Below, in pieces: positions 8,430 through 17,501 of a stretch of DNA of 64,000 nt. The stretch comes from S015-6 sp964384945. Lineage in GTDB: Bacteria > Desulfobacterota > DSWW01. Positions within the stretch are counted from its first letter, which is position 1. Each line of letters starts with the position of its first letter. The stretch covers positions 1 to 64,000 of the forward strand of contig CAYLMK010000001.1 in assembly GCA_964384945.1 (NCBI GenBank), read 5' to 3'. A program made the translations under genes and the position numbers. Under the pieces are notes generated by a model. It had not been told where the DNA came from and made no database searches. It saw nothing but the letters and a program-made list of their open reading frames with translations.

Positions 8430-9368
8430 CTATTCTTTCTTCGTTCCTGCAGGTGCCGCCTTGAGCTGCTCGATCTTTCGTGCCGCCAGGCCTGCCTGTG
8501 GGGCCTTGGGGTAGGCCTTCAGGAGTTTCTCCATGGCAGCAATCGCGGCCGCGGGCTCGTTCATCTTCTCCAGGGCGTATCCCATCTTGAGCAGCGCATC
8601 CGCCCCCTTGGAGCCTTGCGGATATTCCTTGACGACCTTCTGGTATTGGAGGACCGCCTTCTCGTACTGCCCCTCACGGTAATGGGTCTCTCCCAGCCAG
8701 AAGACAGCGTTGGCGACGAGAGGGGATCCGGGGTAGCGAACGATGAACTGCTCGAACGCCTTGCGGGCCGCCTCGTTCTCGTTCGATTTGAACAGATGGT
8801 AGGCCATATCGTAGGCCTCTTCCGCGCTTAACTCCTTCATCGGAGGAGCGGCCGCAGGGGGCGGGGCTGCGGGCGCGGCTGCGGGCTCGGCCTCTCCCCC
8901 GCCCGGAGGCGTGTAGGCTGGGGGAGAGGATTCCGGCGTCACCGGTTTGGGGGCCTCCTGGAGGCCCGGCAGCGGCTTCAGACCGAAATACTTTTCAATG
9001 CGGGTCAGACGGGCCTCCGCGTTCTCCATCTTCTGCTGCAGGTAGCTGAGCTGGAGGGAGATCGTTTCCTCCATCGATTGCCTCTGCTGTCCCGTGATCT
9101 CGCGCTCGCGCAGGGTGGACGTCAGTTCCCCCCGCAGGGCCTGAATCTCGGTCCTCATATCGATCAGGTCCGCCTTGATGTCGGCCTGGCCCGTGCGGGT
9201 CGTGCCGAGAGACTGGTCGAGGTCACCCTGAATCTCCGCCAGACGCTTTCCGATGCGCTTGGTCTCGACCTCGAGATCCTGGACGCTCTCCTGGTAAGGC
9301 TGGAACTCGGCCTTGGTCACACAGCCCCCGGCCAGGCAGACAAGGACCACCGCCCCGATGAACTTCAT
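8430..9368 (-). CDS. cpoB: Tol-Pal system protein CpoB/YbgF
   Basis: 312 residues. A lipoprotein-type signal (LVCLAGGC, Cys at residue 16) replaces the plain signal peptide of E. coli CpoB. A long coiled coil (about 25-150) and a Pro/Ala-rich linker follow, then C-terminal TPRs (A-Y-D-M-A-Y-H-L-F through Y-P-K-A-P-Q-A-G-L-A-A). CpoB tunes PBP1b activity in response to Tol energisation. The gene is 22 bases after pal and 85 bases before mrcB, the expected functional order. Strong ribosome site GAAGGTGGG. Confidence 0.92.
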   Translation of the reverse strand: MKFIGAVVLVCLAGGCVTKAEFQPYQESVQDLEVETKRIGKRLAEIQGDLDQSLGTTRTGQADIKADLIDMRTEIQALRGELTSTLREREITGQQRQSMEETISLQLSYLQQKMENAEARLTRIEKYFGLKPLPGLQEAPKPVTPESSPPAYTPPGGGEAEPAAAPAAPPPAAAPPMKELSAEEAYDMAYHLFKSNENEAARKAFEQFIVRYPGSPLVANAVFWLGETHYREGQYEKAVLQYQKVVKEYPQGSKGADALLKMGYALEKMNEPAAAIAAMEKLLKAYPKAPQAGLAARKIEQLKAAPAGTKKE

Positions 9369-9390
9369 CGATACCCACCTTCAGTCTGTG

Positions 9391-9948
9391 TCAGTTGCTT
9401 TTCAGAACCACAAAATGGCACCTGCGGTTCCGGGCCCACGCCTGCTCGTTTTGCCCCGGATCCAGCGGCTTCTCCTCGCCGTAGCTGACCGTGCTCAACT
9501 TGGCGGCACTCATGCCGAGGCTGATCAGGTAGTCCCGGGCCGAGTTGGCTCGCCTCTGCCCCAGGGCCAGGTTGTATTCGACCGTCCCCCGCTCATCGCA
9601 GTGGCCCTCAATCAACAACTCTGCGTTCGGCGAATTCAGAAGCGCCTCATGGTTCCGCTTCAGGACCACCCGGGCGTCCGGCCGGATGTTGTACTTGTCG
9701 AAATCGAAGAAGATGTCCTCGAGCCGGGACTGAAGTTCCTGCCGCGCCCGGGCGCTCAGGCTTTCCTCGTCAACCCCCGCCGTCGAATCCCGCCCGACCT
9801 GAGGCGTGGGTTCGCCGGTCACTTCCTCGACCTCATAGCCAGGCTCCCCTTTCATCTGCCCCTTCTTTGCGCATCCGAAGAAGCCGAGAACTGCAATCAG
9901 CACCATGCAACCAATTACGATCCTCTTTCCTGAACGTTCATTGGCCAT
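9391..9948 (-). CDS. pal: Peptidoglycan-associated lipoprotein Pal
   Basis: 185 residues from the ATG at 9948; an upstream GTG would add 13 residues ahead of the signal peptide and is less likely. Signal peptide with lipobox LGFFGC, acidic linker, then an OmpA-like peptidoglycan-binding domain: FFDFDKYNIRPDA, the ELLIEGHCDERGT signature and NLALGQRRANS. It anchors the outer membrane to the cell wall and binds TolB. It follows tolB and precedes cpoB. Confidence 0.96.
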   Translation of the reverse strand: MANERSGKRIVIGCMVLIAVLGFFGCAKKGQMKGEPGYEVEEVTGEPTPQVGRDSTAGVDEESLSARARQELQSRLEDIFFDFDKYNIRPDARVVLKRNHEALLNSPNAELLIEGHCDERGTVEYNLALGQRRANSARDYLISLGMSAAKLSTVSYGEEKPLDPGQNEQAWARNRRCHFVVLKSN

Positions 9949-10048
9949 TTCTTGTCCCTTCCCTGCCCGTTGGTCTTTGCGAACCACAGTCTGTTGGAGA
10001 CGAATCTATAACATAATGTCCGAGGTTTCACAACAGGAGGATTCCAGG

Positions 10049-11431
10049 TCACCGGGACAACGGGAAGGGCGACCAGGAAGGGTCTGTCTCGTCGGAGCGG
10101 CCGAAGGTGATCCTGAACAGCCCCGTCCCGTCCGCGCGAGTCAGGTAGAGGTCGGAGGATCCCTCCCGGTTGGAGCTGAAGACGATCAGGCGGCCGTCCG
10201 GCGACCAGCTCGGCTTGAGATGGTCCCCCGCCCCTTCCGTGAGCTGCCTGGCGTCCGCCCCGTCGGGCCGGATGCGGAAGATCTGGAAGCGGCCTCCCAC
10301 CCTGGAGACATAAGCGATTGCATCGCCGCGGGGGGACCATTGCGGGTCCGCGTTGTAGGAGCCTTCGAAGGTCAGCCGCCGGACCTTGTCGCTTCCCGGC
10401 TGCAGGATGTAAAGATCCGGGTGGCCGGCCCGGTCCGAGACGAAGACGACGGAATTCCCGTCCGGCGACCACGACGGCGACACGTCGATCGCCCAGTTGT
10501 GCGTCAGCCTCTCAGGCTTCCCCTGGCCGCCGGCAGGCGCACGGAAAAGCTCCGTGTTTCCGTCGACCGAGGCCGAGAAGGCCAACCACGCCCCGTCGGA
10601 GGACCAGGCACCCCCGGAACAGAGGGGGGAAAACCCCGCGAGGATCCTCTGCAGGCCCGATGTCCCCTTCAGATCCAGCACGTAGAGTGCCGGGTTCTGC
10701 TTCAGAAACGAGGTGAACACGATCTTCCGGCTGTCGTGGGACCAGGCCGGCGAAAGACAGATGGATCGCAGATCGGTGAGCTTCTTCGCTCCGTAGCCAT
10801 CGTAGTCCGTCACGTAGACCTCTTTGGATCCGGTGGCGTTGGAGATGTAGGCGATGCGGGTGTCGAACGCGCCCGGCACCCCGGTCAGTTCTTTGGTCAC
10901 CTCCCCGGCGAACCGGTGCGCAACGGACCGGCTTCCCGAAGGCTCGCTCCTGTACCGCTTCCAGGTCAGCAGCTTGCCCGTGAGAACGTCCAGCAACTGC
11001 CCCTCCGCCTCGAGTTGTCCCGCCTTGCAGGCGGTACGCAACAGGATCAGGGCTTCCGCGCCGATCAGGGACCATGCACGAAAGTCGATCTTCTCCGGAT
11101 AGAACTTGACCGTGCTGCGTTCCGCGAGGAAGGATTCCGGGGAAAGGATCTGGAAATAACCGGACACATCCAGGTCCTGCAGGAGCACCTTCTCAAGGTC
11201 CTTTGCGAGCTGCCGGTCGGGGCAAGGGGAGTCCCCGGGCGCAGGGTCCAGGGAAAGCACGGCCAGAGGCACCCGCCGGGCGCCGGGCGAGTCGATGTCG
11301 ATGTAGACCTTTGCATGGGCAGAGAGCAGGGACGCGCCCAGAACCGACAGAATCGTCACGGCCCGCAAGGCAAACCGCTCTCGACCCCTCCTGCTCGTGT
11401 TCCGTAAGTACCGCAGATCGACGCGTTTCAT
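10049..11431 (-). CDS. tolB: Tol-Pal periplasmic protein TolB
   Basis: 460 residues from the ATG at 11431, which opens a signal peptide (basic start, hydrophobic core ILSVLGASLLS, cleavage near AHA). An N-terminal alpha/beta domain is followed by a WD40-like beta-propeller with repeated S-P-S-W-S-P-D-G-N and P-Q-W-S-P-R-G-D motifs. It moves between TolA and Pal during cell constriction. It starts 20 bases after tolA. The ribosome site is weak, which may indicate coupling to tolA. Confidence 0.95.
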   Translation of the reverse strand: MKRVDLRYLRNTSRRGRERFALRAVTILSVLGASLLSAHAKVYIDIDSPGARRVPLAVLSLDPAPGDSPCPDRQLAKDLEKVLLQDLDVSGYFQILSPESFLAERSTVKFYPEKIDFRAWSLIGAEALILLRTACKAGQLEAEGQLLDVLTGKLLTWKRYRSEPSGSRSVAHRFAGEVTKELTGVPGAFDTRIAYISNATGSKEVYVTDYDGYGAKKLTDLRSICLSPAWSHDSRKIVFTSFLKQNPALYVLDLKGTSGLQRILAGFSPLCSGGAWSSDGAWLAFSASVDGNTELFRAPAGGQGKPERLTHNWAIDVSPSWSPDGNSVVFVSDRAGHPDLYILQPGSDKVRRLTFEGSYNADPQWSPRGDAIAYVSRVGGRFQIFRIRPDGADARQLTEGAGDHLKPSWSPDGRLIVFSSNREGSSDLYLTRADGTGLFRITFGRSDETDPSWSPFPLSR

Positions 11432-11451
11432 AGACTCGATTCCCCGGGTTC

Positions 11452-12273
11452 TCAAGGTCTCTGTGGGGTCGAATGAAACCGGAGCCCCAGTTCGAAGTTC
11501 TGTTGTTTGATTCCGCCGATCGGGGGAGGCGGGAAAGGCGTTGACTTGAGGATCGCCCTCATGACCGACTGGTCGAACTGAGGGTCGCCCGAGCTTTGCT
11601 CGACGATGGACTTCAGGACCCTGCCGTCCGGCAGAAGGGTGATGGAAACCACCGTCATGGCCGTCTGTCTCTGGAAATCCATGTGCTGCGGCGGGATCCA
11701 GTTCGAACGGACGGCCCGCTCCACCTGGTCGTAATAGGCACTGTATTCGATCTCTTTCTGCCTCTCCTCCCACGCGGAGACGGACCTGCCCGGGCCGCTG
11801 CCCGCAGCGGCATTCCCCTTGGATCCGGCCCTCTTTTCGATCCGTGCCAGGGCCTCCGCGAGGACCTCTTCCGGTGAAGGCTCCTTCTTCTCCGCGGCGG
11901 CGGGCGCCGGTTTGGCTGCCGGCTTGGCCTTTTCCTCAGGCGCCTTTTGCTGAGGCGCCTTCTGCTCGGGCGGCTTCTTCTCGATCGGCGGCCTCTCAAC
12001 CTTCTTTTCCTGCGGCGGGGGGGGCTTCTTGTCCGGAACGACCACCTTCTTGGCCTCGGGCTTCGGCTTGGGGGGTTGAGGGGCCGGAGCGGGCTTCGCG
12101 GCCTTCGCCGCCGGAGCCAGGGAGGCCGCCTGCTGCGCTCCGACCAGGCGCACCTGGTAGTGAGGCTTGTAGACCTCCCGCGCCCTGCCCGTACCCGACA
12201 AGAACAGGAAGGCCAGAAACATGATCACATGGCAACAGGCGGAGATGATCATCGACCCTCTAAGGCTCAACAT
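11452..12273 (-). CDS. tolA: TolA/TonB-type energy transducer
   Basis: 273 residues. One N-terminal membrane helix (IISACCHVIMFLAFLFLSG), a long Pro/Lys/Ala-rich periplasmic stalk (about 45-160), and a TonB/TolA C-terminal domain (V-V-S-I-T-L-L-P-D-G-R-V through F-P-P-P-P). It couples the TolQR motor to TolB/Pal. Position between tolR and tolB supports TolA over TonB. The 239 bases between tolR and this gene hold no convincing gene, only a weak 7-bp-period stretch near 12314-12347. Confidence 0.9.
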   Translation of the reverse strand: MLSLRGSMIISACCHVIMFLAFLFLSGTGRAREVYKPHYQVRLVGAQQAASLAPAAKAAKPAPAPQPPKPKPEAKKVVVPDKKPPPPQEKKVERPPIEKKPPEQKAPQQKAPEEKAKPAAKPAPAAAEKKEPSPEEVLAEALARIEKRAGSKGNAAAGSGPGRSVSAWEERQKEIEYSAYYDQVERAVRSNWIPPQHMDFQRQTAMTVVSITLLPDGRVLKSIVEQSSGDPQFDQSVMRAILKSTPFPPPPIGGIKQQNFELGLRFHSTPQRP

Positions 12274-12512
12274 CGTCTACCATTTCCTCTCAGAGGGTTA
12301 GAACACCCAAGGGCCTGCTCGCTGCTTGCTCCTTCGCTCCTTGCCCCGGAGACCGACGATCCGCGGTCGCATTCCGTTTCAGGGCTTGAGCCATGGAGCG
12401 GCAGGTGGGCGCGTTCGGGGCCCGTGCATGAATCAACGTCGAAGGTTATCCGACTCGACAGCCTCTTCGCTTCCGAGGTTCTCACCTGCAGTCGGTACTC
12501 GGCGGGATAGCG

Positions 12513-12914
12513 CTACTCCGGCGATTCGGTGATCAGGCCCATCTGATCGATCCCGGCCGCACGGACAACGGCCATGGTTTGAACCACGAAGCCGTAGGGC
12601 ACGCTCTTGTCCGCCTGAAGAAAAATCTCTTTTTTCGACCTGCCCTTGTAAATCGCCTCGAGCTTCTGGCGCAACCCCTCCAGCGAGGTCTTGTACCTGT
12701 CCACGTAAATGGAGCGGTCCTTGTCGATGCTGAGCACGACCTGTTCCTTCGGGATTTCGAGGGCCTGCCGGCTGGACTCGGGCAGGTCCACTTCGACCCC
12801 GTACTGAAGCAGCGGCGCTGTGACCATGAAGATGATCAGCAGGACCAGCATTACATCCACGAAGGGCGTGACATTGATCTCGCTCATCGGGCGGTTTGCT
12901 TCTTCCGTTCTCAT
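12513..12914 (-). CDS. tolR: Biopolymer transporter ExbD/TolR
   Basis: 133 residues. A short cytoplasmic N-terminus (SEINVTPFVDVMLVLLIIFM) contains the single membrane helix with the essential Asp of the D-V-M-L-V-L motif, followed by a periplasmic domain. With TolQ it forms the proton-driven motor of the Tol-Pal system. It follows tolQ by 45 bases. Confidence 0.95.
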   Translation of the reverse strand: MRTEEANRPMSEINVTPFVDVMLVLLIIFMVTAPLLQYGVEVDLPESSRQALEIPKEQVVLSIDKDRSIYVDRYKTSLEGLRQKLEAIYKGRSKKEIFLQADKSVPYGFVVQTMAVVRAAGIDQMGLITESPE

Positions 12915-12959
12915 AGCAGGGCCCCCGGATCCCTGTGGGCTCGGACCTGTTGCGGCCGG

Positions 12960-13766
12960 TCAAGGCGTCTTGCGAAGATGCCTCTCGATCGAGTTGATCA
13001 GGTCGGTCGAGAAGTTTTCCATGTCCTTCGTGATGACGCGAACCCGATGGATGAAGAAGTTGTACGCCACCACAGCCGGGATTGCGGCCAGGAGGCCGAA
13101 GGCGGTCGCGACCAGGGCCTCGGAGATCCCGGGTGCCACCGTAGCGAGATTTGCGCTTCCCGTGGCCCCGATGCTGCGAAAGGCGGTCATGATGCCCCAG
13201 ACGGTTCCGAAGAGTCCGATGAAAGGAGCCGTCGAGCCGGTGGTGGCGAGGAACGTCAGATACTTCTCCAACCGCGTGTTCGCCCTGCTCTTGGCCTTCT
13301 GCATCGCCCGGTCCACGTTTCCCACCCCTCCCATCTTGAGGGAGGCCACCGAAGGCTCGCCCCCGGGCTGCGGCGGAGGCGCGCCGGAGGAAGAAAGGAG
13401 CCGCGAGAGCTCGCGATACCCGGCCTCGAAGACCTCGAGCAGGGGGCTGGCAGGGATGTTCTGGGACGCGTGATAGACCTCCATCAGGCTCGAAGCCTTG
13501 ATGAAAAGGTCGAAGAATCGCTCGCCGTTCTCCTCGGCGCGACGCAGCGTCAGGTACTTGAAGAGGATGATGCCCCAGCAAGCCACGGACAGAGCGACCA
13601 GCAGGAACAGCACGAGCTTGACGACCGGCCCGGCCTGCAGAAACGTGTCGGCGAGCAGGCTTCTTCCCGCAGCGACCGATACGCTCTGTCGCAGGGCTTC
13701 CGTGACCGGGGCATCCTTGGCGAGCGGGGCCTGGGCGGCCATTTGGTAGAGGAGCATGATTTTCAT
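12960..13766 (-). CDS. tolQ: MotA/TolQ/ExbB proton channel protein TolQ
   Basis: 268 residues with three membrane helices: LQAGPVVKLVLFLLVALSV near 43-61, and the paired helices at about 165-190 (APFIGLFGTVWGIMTAF signature) and 205-235. It forms the proton channel with TolR. The N-terminus is about 35 residues longer than in E. coli TolQ; the ATG at 13766 was chosen for its AGGGA ribosome site. First gene of the tol operon, divergent from ffh. Confidence 0.94.
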   Translation of the reverse strand: MKIMLLYQMAAQAPLAKDAPVTEALRQSVSVAAGRSLLADTFLQAGPVVKLVLFLLVALSVACWGIILFKYLTLRRAEENGERFFDLFIKASSLMEVYHASQNIPASPLLEVFEAGYRELSRLLSSSGAPPPQPGGEPSVASLKMGGVGNVDRAMQKAKSRANTRLEKYLTFLATTGSTAPFIGLFGTVWGIMTAFRSIGATGSANLATVAPGISEALVATAFGLLAAIPAVVAYNFFIHRVRVITKDMENFSTDLINSIERHLRKTP

Positions 13767-13833
13767 CGGGTTCCCTGGAATTTTGTGGGGATGCGTGATA
13801 GAATAACCAGTTTCCTTGACCCTGGAAATTCGA

Positions 13834-13839
13834 TATAAT
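13834..13839 (+). promoter_or_regulatory. -10-like element before ffh
   Basis: A perfect TATAAT lies 91 bases before ffh. The best -35 at normal spacing is poor; a TTGACC is present but only 12 bases away. The reverse strand of the same patch is also AT-rich and could serve tolQ. Confidence 0.35.
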
Positions 13840-13929
13840 ACCGACCGAAAGGCAAGGGTTTAGTCGGTTTGGCCGAAGCGACCGGCGAATGGTCTTACAC
13901 GCGGGTCAGAAACCCCTGAGATTGATCCG

Positions 13930-15258
13930 ATGTTCGATAACCTCTCCGATAAGCTTTCCCTGATCTTCAAGAAGGTCCGGGGCCACGGAAAACTCAATGA
14001 AAAGAACATCCAGGAGGCCCTCCGGGAGGTAAGGATGGCCCTTTTGGAAGCGGATGTCAACTACAAGGTGGTCAAGGATTTTACCGGCGCCGTCAAGGAG
14101 CGCGCCAGCGGCAGGGAGGTGATGGAAAGCCTCACGCCGGGACAGCAATTCGTCAAGATCGTGCATGAAGAGCTGATCTCGACCATGGGTTCCAAGAGGG
14201 CGGAACTGAACCTCCAAGGCAAGAACCCGGCCAGCCTGGTCCTGGTCGGGCTGCAAGGATCGGGAAAGACGACGACCGCGGCCAAGCTCGCTGTGTGGCT
14301 GCGGGGTGCCAAGCGCCTCCCCTACCTCGTACCGGCGGATGTGTACCGGCCGGCGGCCATCGAACAGTTGACCCGCCTCGGGGACCAGATCCAGGTGCCG
14401 GTCTACCCTTCCCGGCTGAATCAGGACCCTGTGGACATCTGCGTCGCGGCCAGGGAACAGGCCCTCGCCCTGGGCAGAGACACCCTTCTGATCGACACGG
14501 CCGGCAGGCTCCACATCGACGAGGATCTGATGGGCGAGCTCGGCAGAATCCGCAAGGCGATCGAGCCTTCCGAGATCCTCCTGGTCGCGGACGCGATGAC
14601 GGGGCAGGATGCGGTCAACGTGGCGGAGCGGTTCAACGACCTGCTGGATATTGACGGGGTGATTCTCACGAAGCTCGACGGCGACGCCCGCGGCGGGGCG
14701 GCCCTGTCGATACGGTCCGTGACCGGCAAGCCGATCAAGTTCGTCGGAGTGGGCGAAAAGGTGAACGCCCTGGAGCCGTTTCACCCGGACCGCATGGCCA
14801 GCCGGATCCTGGGAATGGGGGACATTCTTTCGCTCATCGAGAAGGCGGAGGCCGCGATCGACGAGAAGAAGGCCCTGGAGCTGGAGGAGAAGCTGCGGAA
14901 GGATGCCTTCACACTCGAGGATTTCCAGGACCAGCTCAAGCAGGTCCGGCAGATGGGATCCTTGCAGGATCTCGTTGCCATGATTCCAGGATTCAACAAG
15001 ATCAAGAAAATGCCGGGGGTTCAGCCGGACGAGAAGGAGCTGGTGCGGATCGAGGCCATCATCAACTCCATGACCCTCAAGGAGCGGAGGGATCATACGA
15101 TTCTGAACGGAAGCCGCAGAAAACGCATCGCCAAGGGGAGCGGAACGTCCGTTCAGGACGTCAACCGCTTGCTGAAGCAGTATGTGCAGGCCAGGCAGAT
15201 GATGAAGAAAATACAGAAGATGGGACCCCGCGGACTGGGCAAACTGTTCATGCAGTAG
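13930..15258 (+). CDS. ffh: Signal recognition particle protein Ffh
   Basis: 442 residues. N domain, then the G domain with P-loop GLQGSGKTTTAAKLA, DTAGRL and TKLDGDARGGAAL, then a methionine-bearing M domain ending M-M-K-K-I-Q-K-M-G. It binds signal sequences on the ribosome with 4.5S RNA and docks at FtsY. First gene of the plus-strand rpsP-trmD-rplS cluster. Confidence 0.98.
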   Translation: MFDNLSDKLSLIFKKVRGHGKLNEKNIQEALREVRMALLEADVNYKVVKDFTGAVKERASGREVMESLTPGQQFVKIVHEELISTMGSKRAELNLQGKNPASLVLVGLQGSGKTTTAAKLAVWLRGAKRLPYLVPADVYRPAAIEQLTRLGDQIQVPVYPSRLNQDPVDICVAAREQALALGRDTLLIDTAGRLHIDEDLMGELGRIRKAIEPSEILLVADAMTGQDAVNVAERFNDLLDIDGVILTKLDGDARGGAALSIRSVTGKPIKFVGVGEKVNALEPFHPDRMASRILGMGDILSLIEKAEAAIDEKKALELEEKLRKDAFTLEDFQDQLKQVRQMGSLQDLVAMIPGFNKIKKMPGVQPDEKELVRIEAIINSMTLKERRDHTILNGSRRKRIAKGSGTSVQDVNRLLKQYVQARQMMKKIQKMGPRGLGKLFMQ

Positions 15259-15287
15259 CAAGAGAAAGTGAAAAGGAGAGACCGACC

Positions 15288-15554
15288 ATGGCTGTCAGGA
15301 TCCGATTGCAGAGAAGGGGAACCCGCAAGAGACCCTATTATCACATCGTGGTTGCGGACGGCCGGGCCAGCCGAGACGGCAGGTTCATCGAAAACGTGGG
15401 GACGTACGACCCACTGACGCAGCCGGCGGAGATCAAGATCAAGAAGGATCGGTATGATCACTGGATCGGCAAGGGGGCCCTGCCCTCCGACGCCGTGGCC
15501 GATCTCGTGCGTCGGTCTCGGCGACCGGAGCAGGGGGCCGAGGTCCGGCCATAG
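15288..15554 (+). CDS. rpsP: 30S ribosomal protein bS16
   Basis: 88 residues, family length. It starts MAVRIRLQRRGTRKRPYYHI and holds the G-R-F-I-E-N-V-G-T-Y-D-P signature. It is needed for 30S assembly. It follows ffh by 29 bases with an AGGAGAG ribosome site. Confidence 0.98.
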   Translation: MAVRIRLQRRGTRKRPYYHIVVADGRASRDGRFIENVGTYDPLTQPAEIKIKKDRYDHWIGKGALPSDAVADLVRRSRRPEQGAEVRP

Positions 15555-15656
15555 CGTGAGCCGCGGGGGAGGGACGGGGCGCGGATCGCCGGCAAGAGAC
15601 TCGTAGAACGGCAAGGTGTGAGTCCTGCTCAATCGCGAGAGAGGAGTGACGAAGCT

Positions 15657-15914
15657 ATGACGGCTCCAGGATCGACAGAGAACATGAAGGATCTGATCGA
15701 GTACATCGCGAAGGCACTGGTGGACCAGCCGGACAAAGTCAGGGTCAGCGAGGTGGAAGGGGAAAAGACTTCTGTTATCGAGCTCAATGTCGCAAAAGAA
15801 GACCTGGGAAAGGTGATCGGGAAGCAGGGCCGGACGGCGCGGGCCATCCGAACCATCCTGAGTGCCGCATCCACGAAGATTCGGAAAAGGTCCGTTCTGG
15901 AGATCATTGAGTAG
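15657..15914 (+). CDS. khpA: KH-domain RNA-binding protein KhpA
   Basis: 85 residues: a single KH domain with the GKVIGKQGRTARAIR loop. The KhpA/YlqC family sits between rpsP and rimM in many bacteria and is linked to RNA chaperoning and cell-wall control. Start: the ATG at 15657 has GAGGAG upstream at slightly long spacing; an upstream GTG at 15618 and a downstream ATG (MKDLIEY) are alternatives. Confidence 0.92.
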   Translation: MTAPGSTENMKDLIEYIAKALVDQPDKVRVSEVEGEKTSVIELNVAKEDLGKVIGKQGRTARAIRTILSAASTKIRKRSVLEIIE

Positions 15915-16050
15915 AACTCCTCCCTCTTTGTGTTTTTTTTGCTTTCCGGCCTTTCGTTTCGTGCGAGCGGCACGCGGACCCGGGAAAGATCCGAGCAAGG
16001 CCAGCGCCGCCTTCCCGGATCCCGGACAGAACAGGATCAACCAAGACAGC

Positions 16051-16590
16051 ATGTGCAAGACGGAGAATTGCCCGGAGACGCACCTGGCGATCGGCAAGGT
16101 GGTCAAGCCGTGGGGTTTGAAGGGAGCGGTGTGGATTCACAGCTACGCGGAATCGAAGGAGAGCTTCCTGCGCGCCTCCGAACTCCGCGTGATGGGCAGG
16201 GAGGGCCCGGTCGCTCTCTCCGTCGAGGAGGCAAGGGAACACAAGAAGGGGCTCCTGCTCAAGTTCAAGGGCCGCGACCGCATCGAAGACGTGGAAGATC
16301 TGGTCGGTCTCACCCTTTGCGTGGATAAGAAGGAGCTGCCTCCCCTCGGGGAGGGGGAGTATTACTGGTACGAACTGATCGGCATGGAGGTCCGGACCGA
16401 GGCGGGTCGGAAGGTCGGAAGGCTCGAGAAGGTGATGAACACCGGGGACCACGATGTGTACGTGGTCAAGAAGGGGGATCGGGAGTTTCTCATTCCCGCC
16501 GTTCGTCATGTGGTCCGGCAGGTGGACGTCGCCGCAAGACGAATGATCATCCACGCCGCAGAGGGGCTCCTGCACCAAGATGATCTTTGA
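16051..16590 (+). CDS. rimM: Ribosome maturation factor RimM
   Basis: 179 residues. N-terminal RimM beta-barrel (LAIGKVVKPWGLKGAVWIHS) and C-terminal PRC-barrel (YYWYELIGMEV...FLIPAV). It acts in 30S head maturation with bS19. The start at 16051 avoids overlap with khpA; its ribosome site is weak. It overlaps trmD by 11 bases. Confidence 0.94.
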   Translation: MCKTENCPETHLAIGKVVKPWGLKGAVWIHSYAESKESFLRASELRVMGREGPVALSVEEAREHKKGLLLKFKGRDRIEDVEDLVGLTLCVDKKELPPLGEGEYYWYELIGMEVRTEAGRKVGRLEKVMNTGDHDVYVVKKGDREFLIPAVRHVVRQVDVAARRMIIHAAEGLLHQDDL

Positions 16591-17326
16591 CATTCTCACC
16601 CTGTTCCCGGAGATGTTCGATTCCTATCTGGCCGCGAGCATCCTGGGGCGGGCGGTCGCCCAGGGGCATATCCAGGTGCGGCGCCACAACATCCGCGACT
16701 TTGCCACGGGCAGACATCGCACCACGGACGACGCCCCTTACGGGGGCGGCAGCGGGATGGTCATGAAGCCCGAGCCGCTCGTCAGGGCCCTGAGGGCGGT
16801 TCAAGGGTCGGAGGAACCCCCTGCAAGGGTCCTGCTGCTCAGCCCGCAGGGGCGGCTGTTTGATCAGCAGGCAGCCAGGGAACTCAGCCGACTGCCGCGC
16901 GTGATCCTGGTCTGCGGCAAGTACGAGGGCGTGGATGACCGCGTGCGCACCCTGGCCGTGGATGAGGAGGTCTCGATCGGCGATTACATTCTCACCGGAG
17001 GGGAACTGGCGGCGATGGTCATCCTGGAGGCAACGGCCCGGCTCATCCCGGGGGTGCTGGGCGACCAGGAATCCAGCAAGGAGGAGTCCTTTTCCCAGGG
17101 CCTTCTCGAATACCCGCAGTACACCCGGCCCAGGGAGTTCATGGGATGCCGCGTGCCGGAGGTGCTCCTCTCCGGCAATCATCGAGAAATCGCCGCCTGG
17201 AGGAGAAGAAAGGCCATCGAGAGAACCCTGCAGAGGAGGCCCGACCTGCTCGGCAGGGCGAGCCTGTCCGAAGAGGACCGGGCATGCCTGGAAGAGATCA
17301 GGAGAGGCGTGGACGGAAATGATTGA
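16580..17326 (+). CDS. trmD: tRNA (guanine37-N1)-methyltransferase TrmD
   Basis: 248 residues. SPOUT fold with the trefoil knot: LLSPQGRLFDQ, VCGKYEGVDDR and SIGDYILTGGELA, which bind S-adenosylmethionine, and the C-terminal G-N-H-R-E-I-A-A-W-R-R tRNA-binding part. It methylates G37 next to the anticodon and prevents frameshifting. It ends directly at the heptamer repeat. Confidence 0.97.
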   Translation: MIFDILTLFPEMFDSYLAASILGRAVAQGHIQVRRHNIRDFATGRHRTTDDAPYGGGSGMVMKPEPLVRALRAVQGSEEPPARVLLLSPQGRLFDQQAARELSRLPRVILVCGKYEGVDDRVRTLAVDEEVSIGDYILTGGELAAMVILEATARLIPGVLGDQESSKEESFSQGLLEYPQYTRPREFMGCRVPEVLLSGNHREIAAWRRRKAIERTLQRRPDLLGRASLSEEDRACLEEIRRGVDGND

Positions 17327-17446
17327 GCTATTAGCTGTTAGCTGTTAGCGATTAGCTCCCAACCCCGCCCCCGGGGTGTGTGCTTGCGCGGGGCACGGGG
17401 CGGAGGGGGCTAAAAGCTAAGAGCTAAACGCTAACAGCTCTTAGCC
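17327..17446. repeat. Heptamer inverted repeat, copy A
   Basis: The left arm contains TTAGCTG-type units at 7-bp period (17327-17359). A GC-rich centre follows, then a right arm of GCTAAAA-type units (about 17409-17446), the approximate reverse complement of the left. The arms could form a long imperfect hairpin. It starts right after the trmD stop codon. Related copies lie at 51954 and 58911. Confidence 0.75.
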
Positions 17447-17501
17447 AGGCGCACCCTCGTTTGGAAGAGAGCCGCAAAGAGCCGATCGAAGATGGATTCC
17501 G

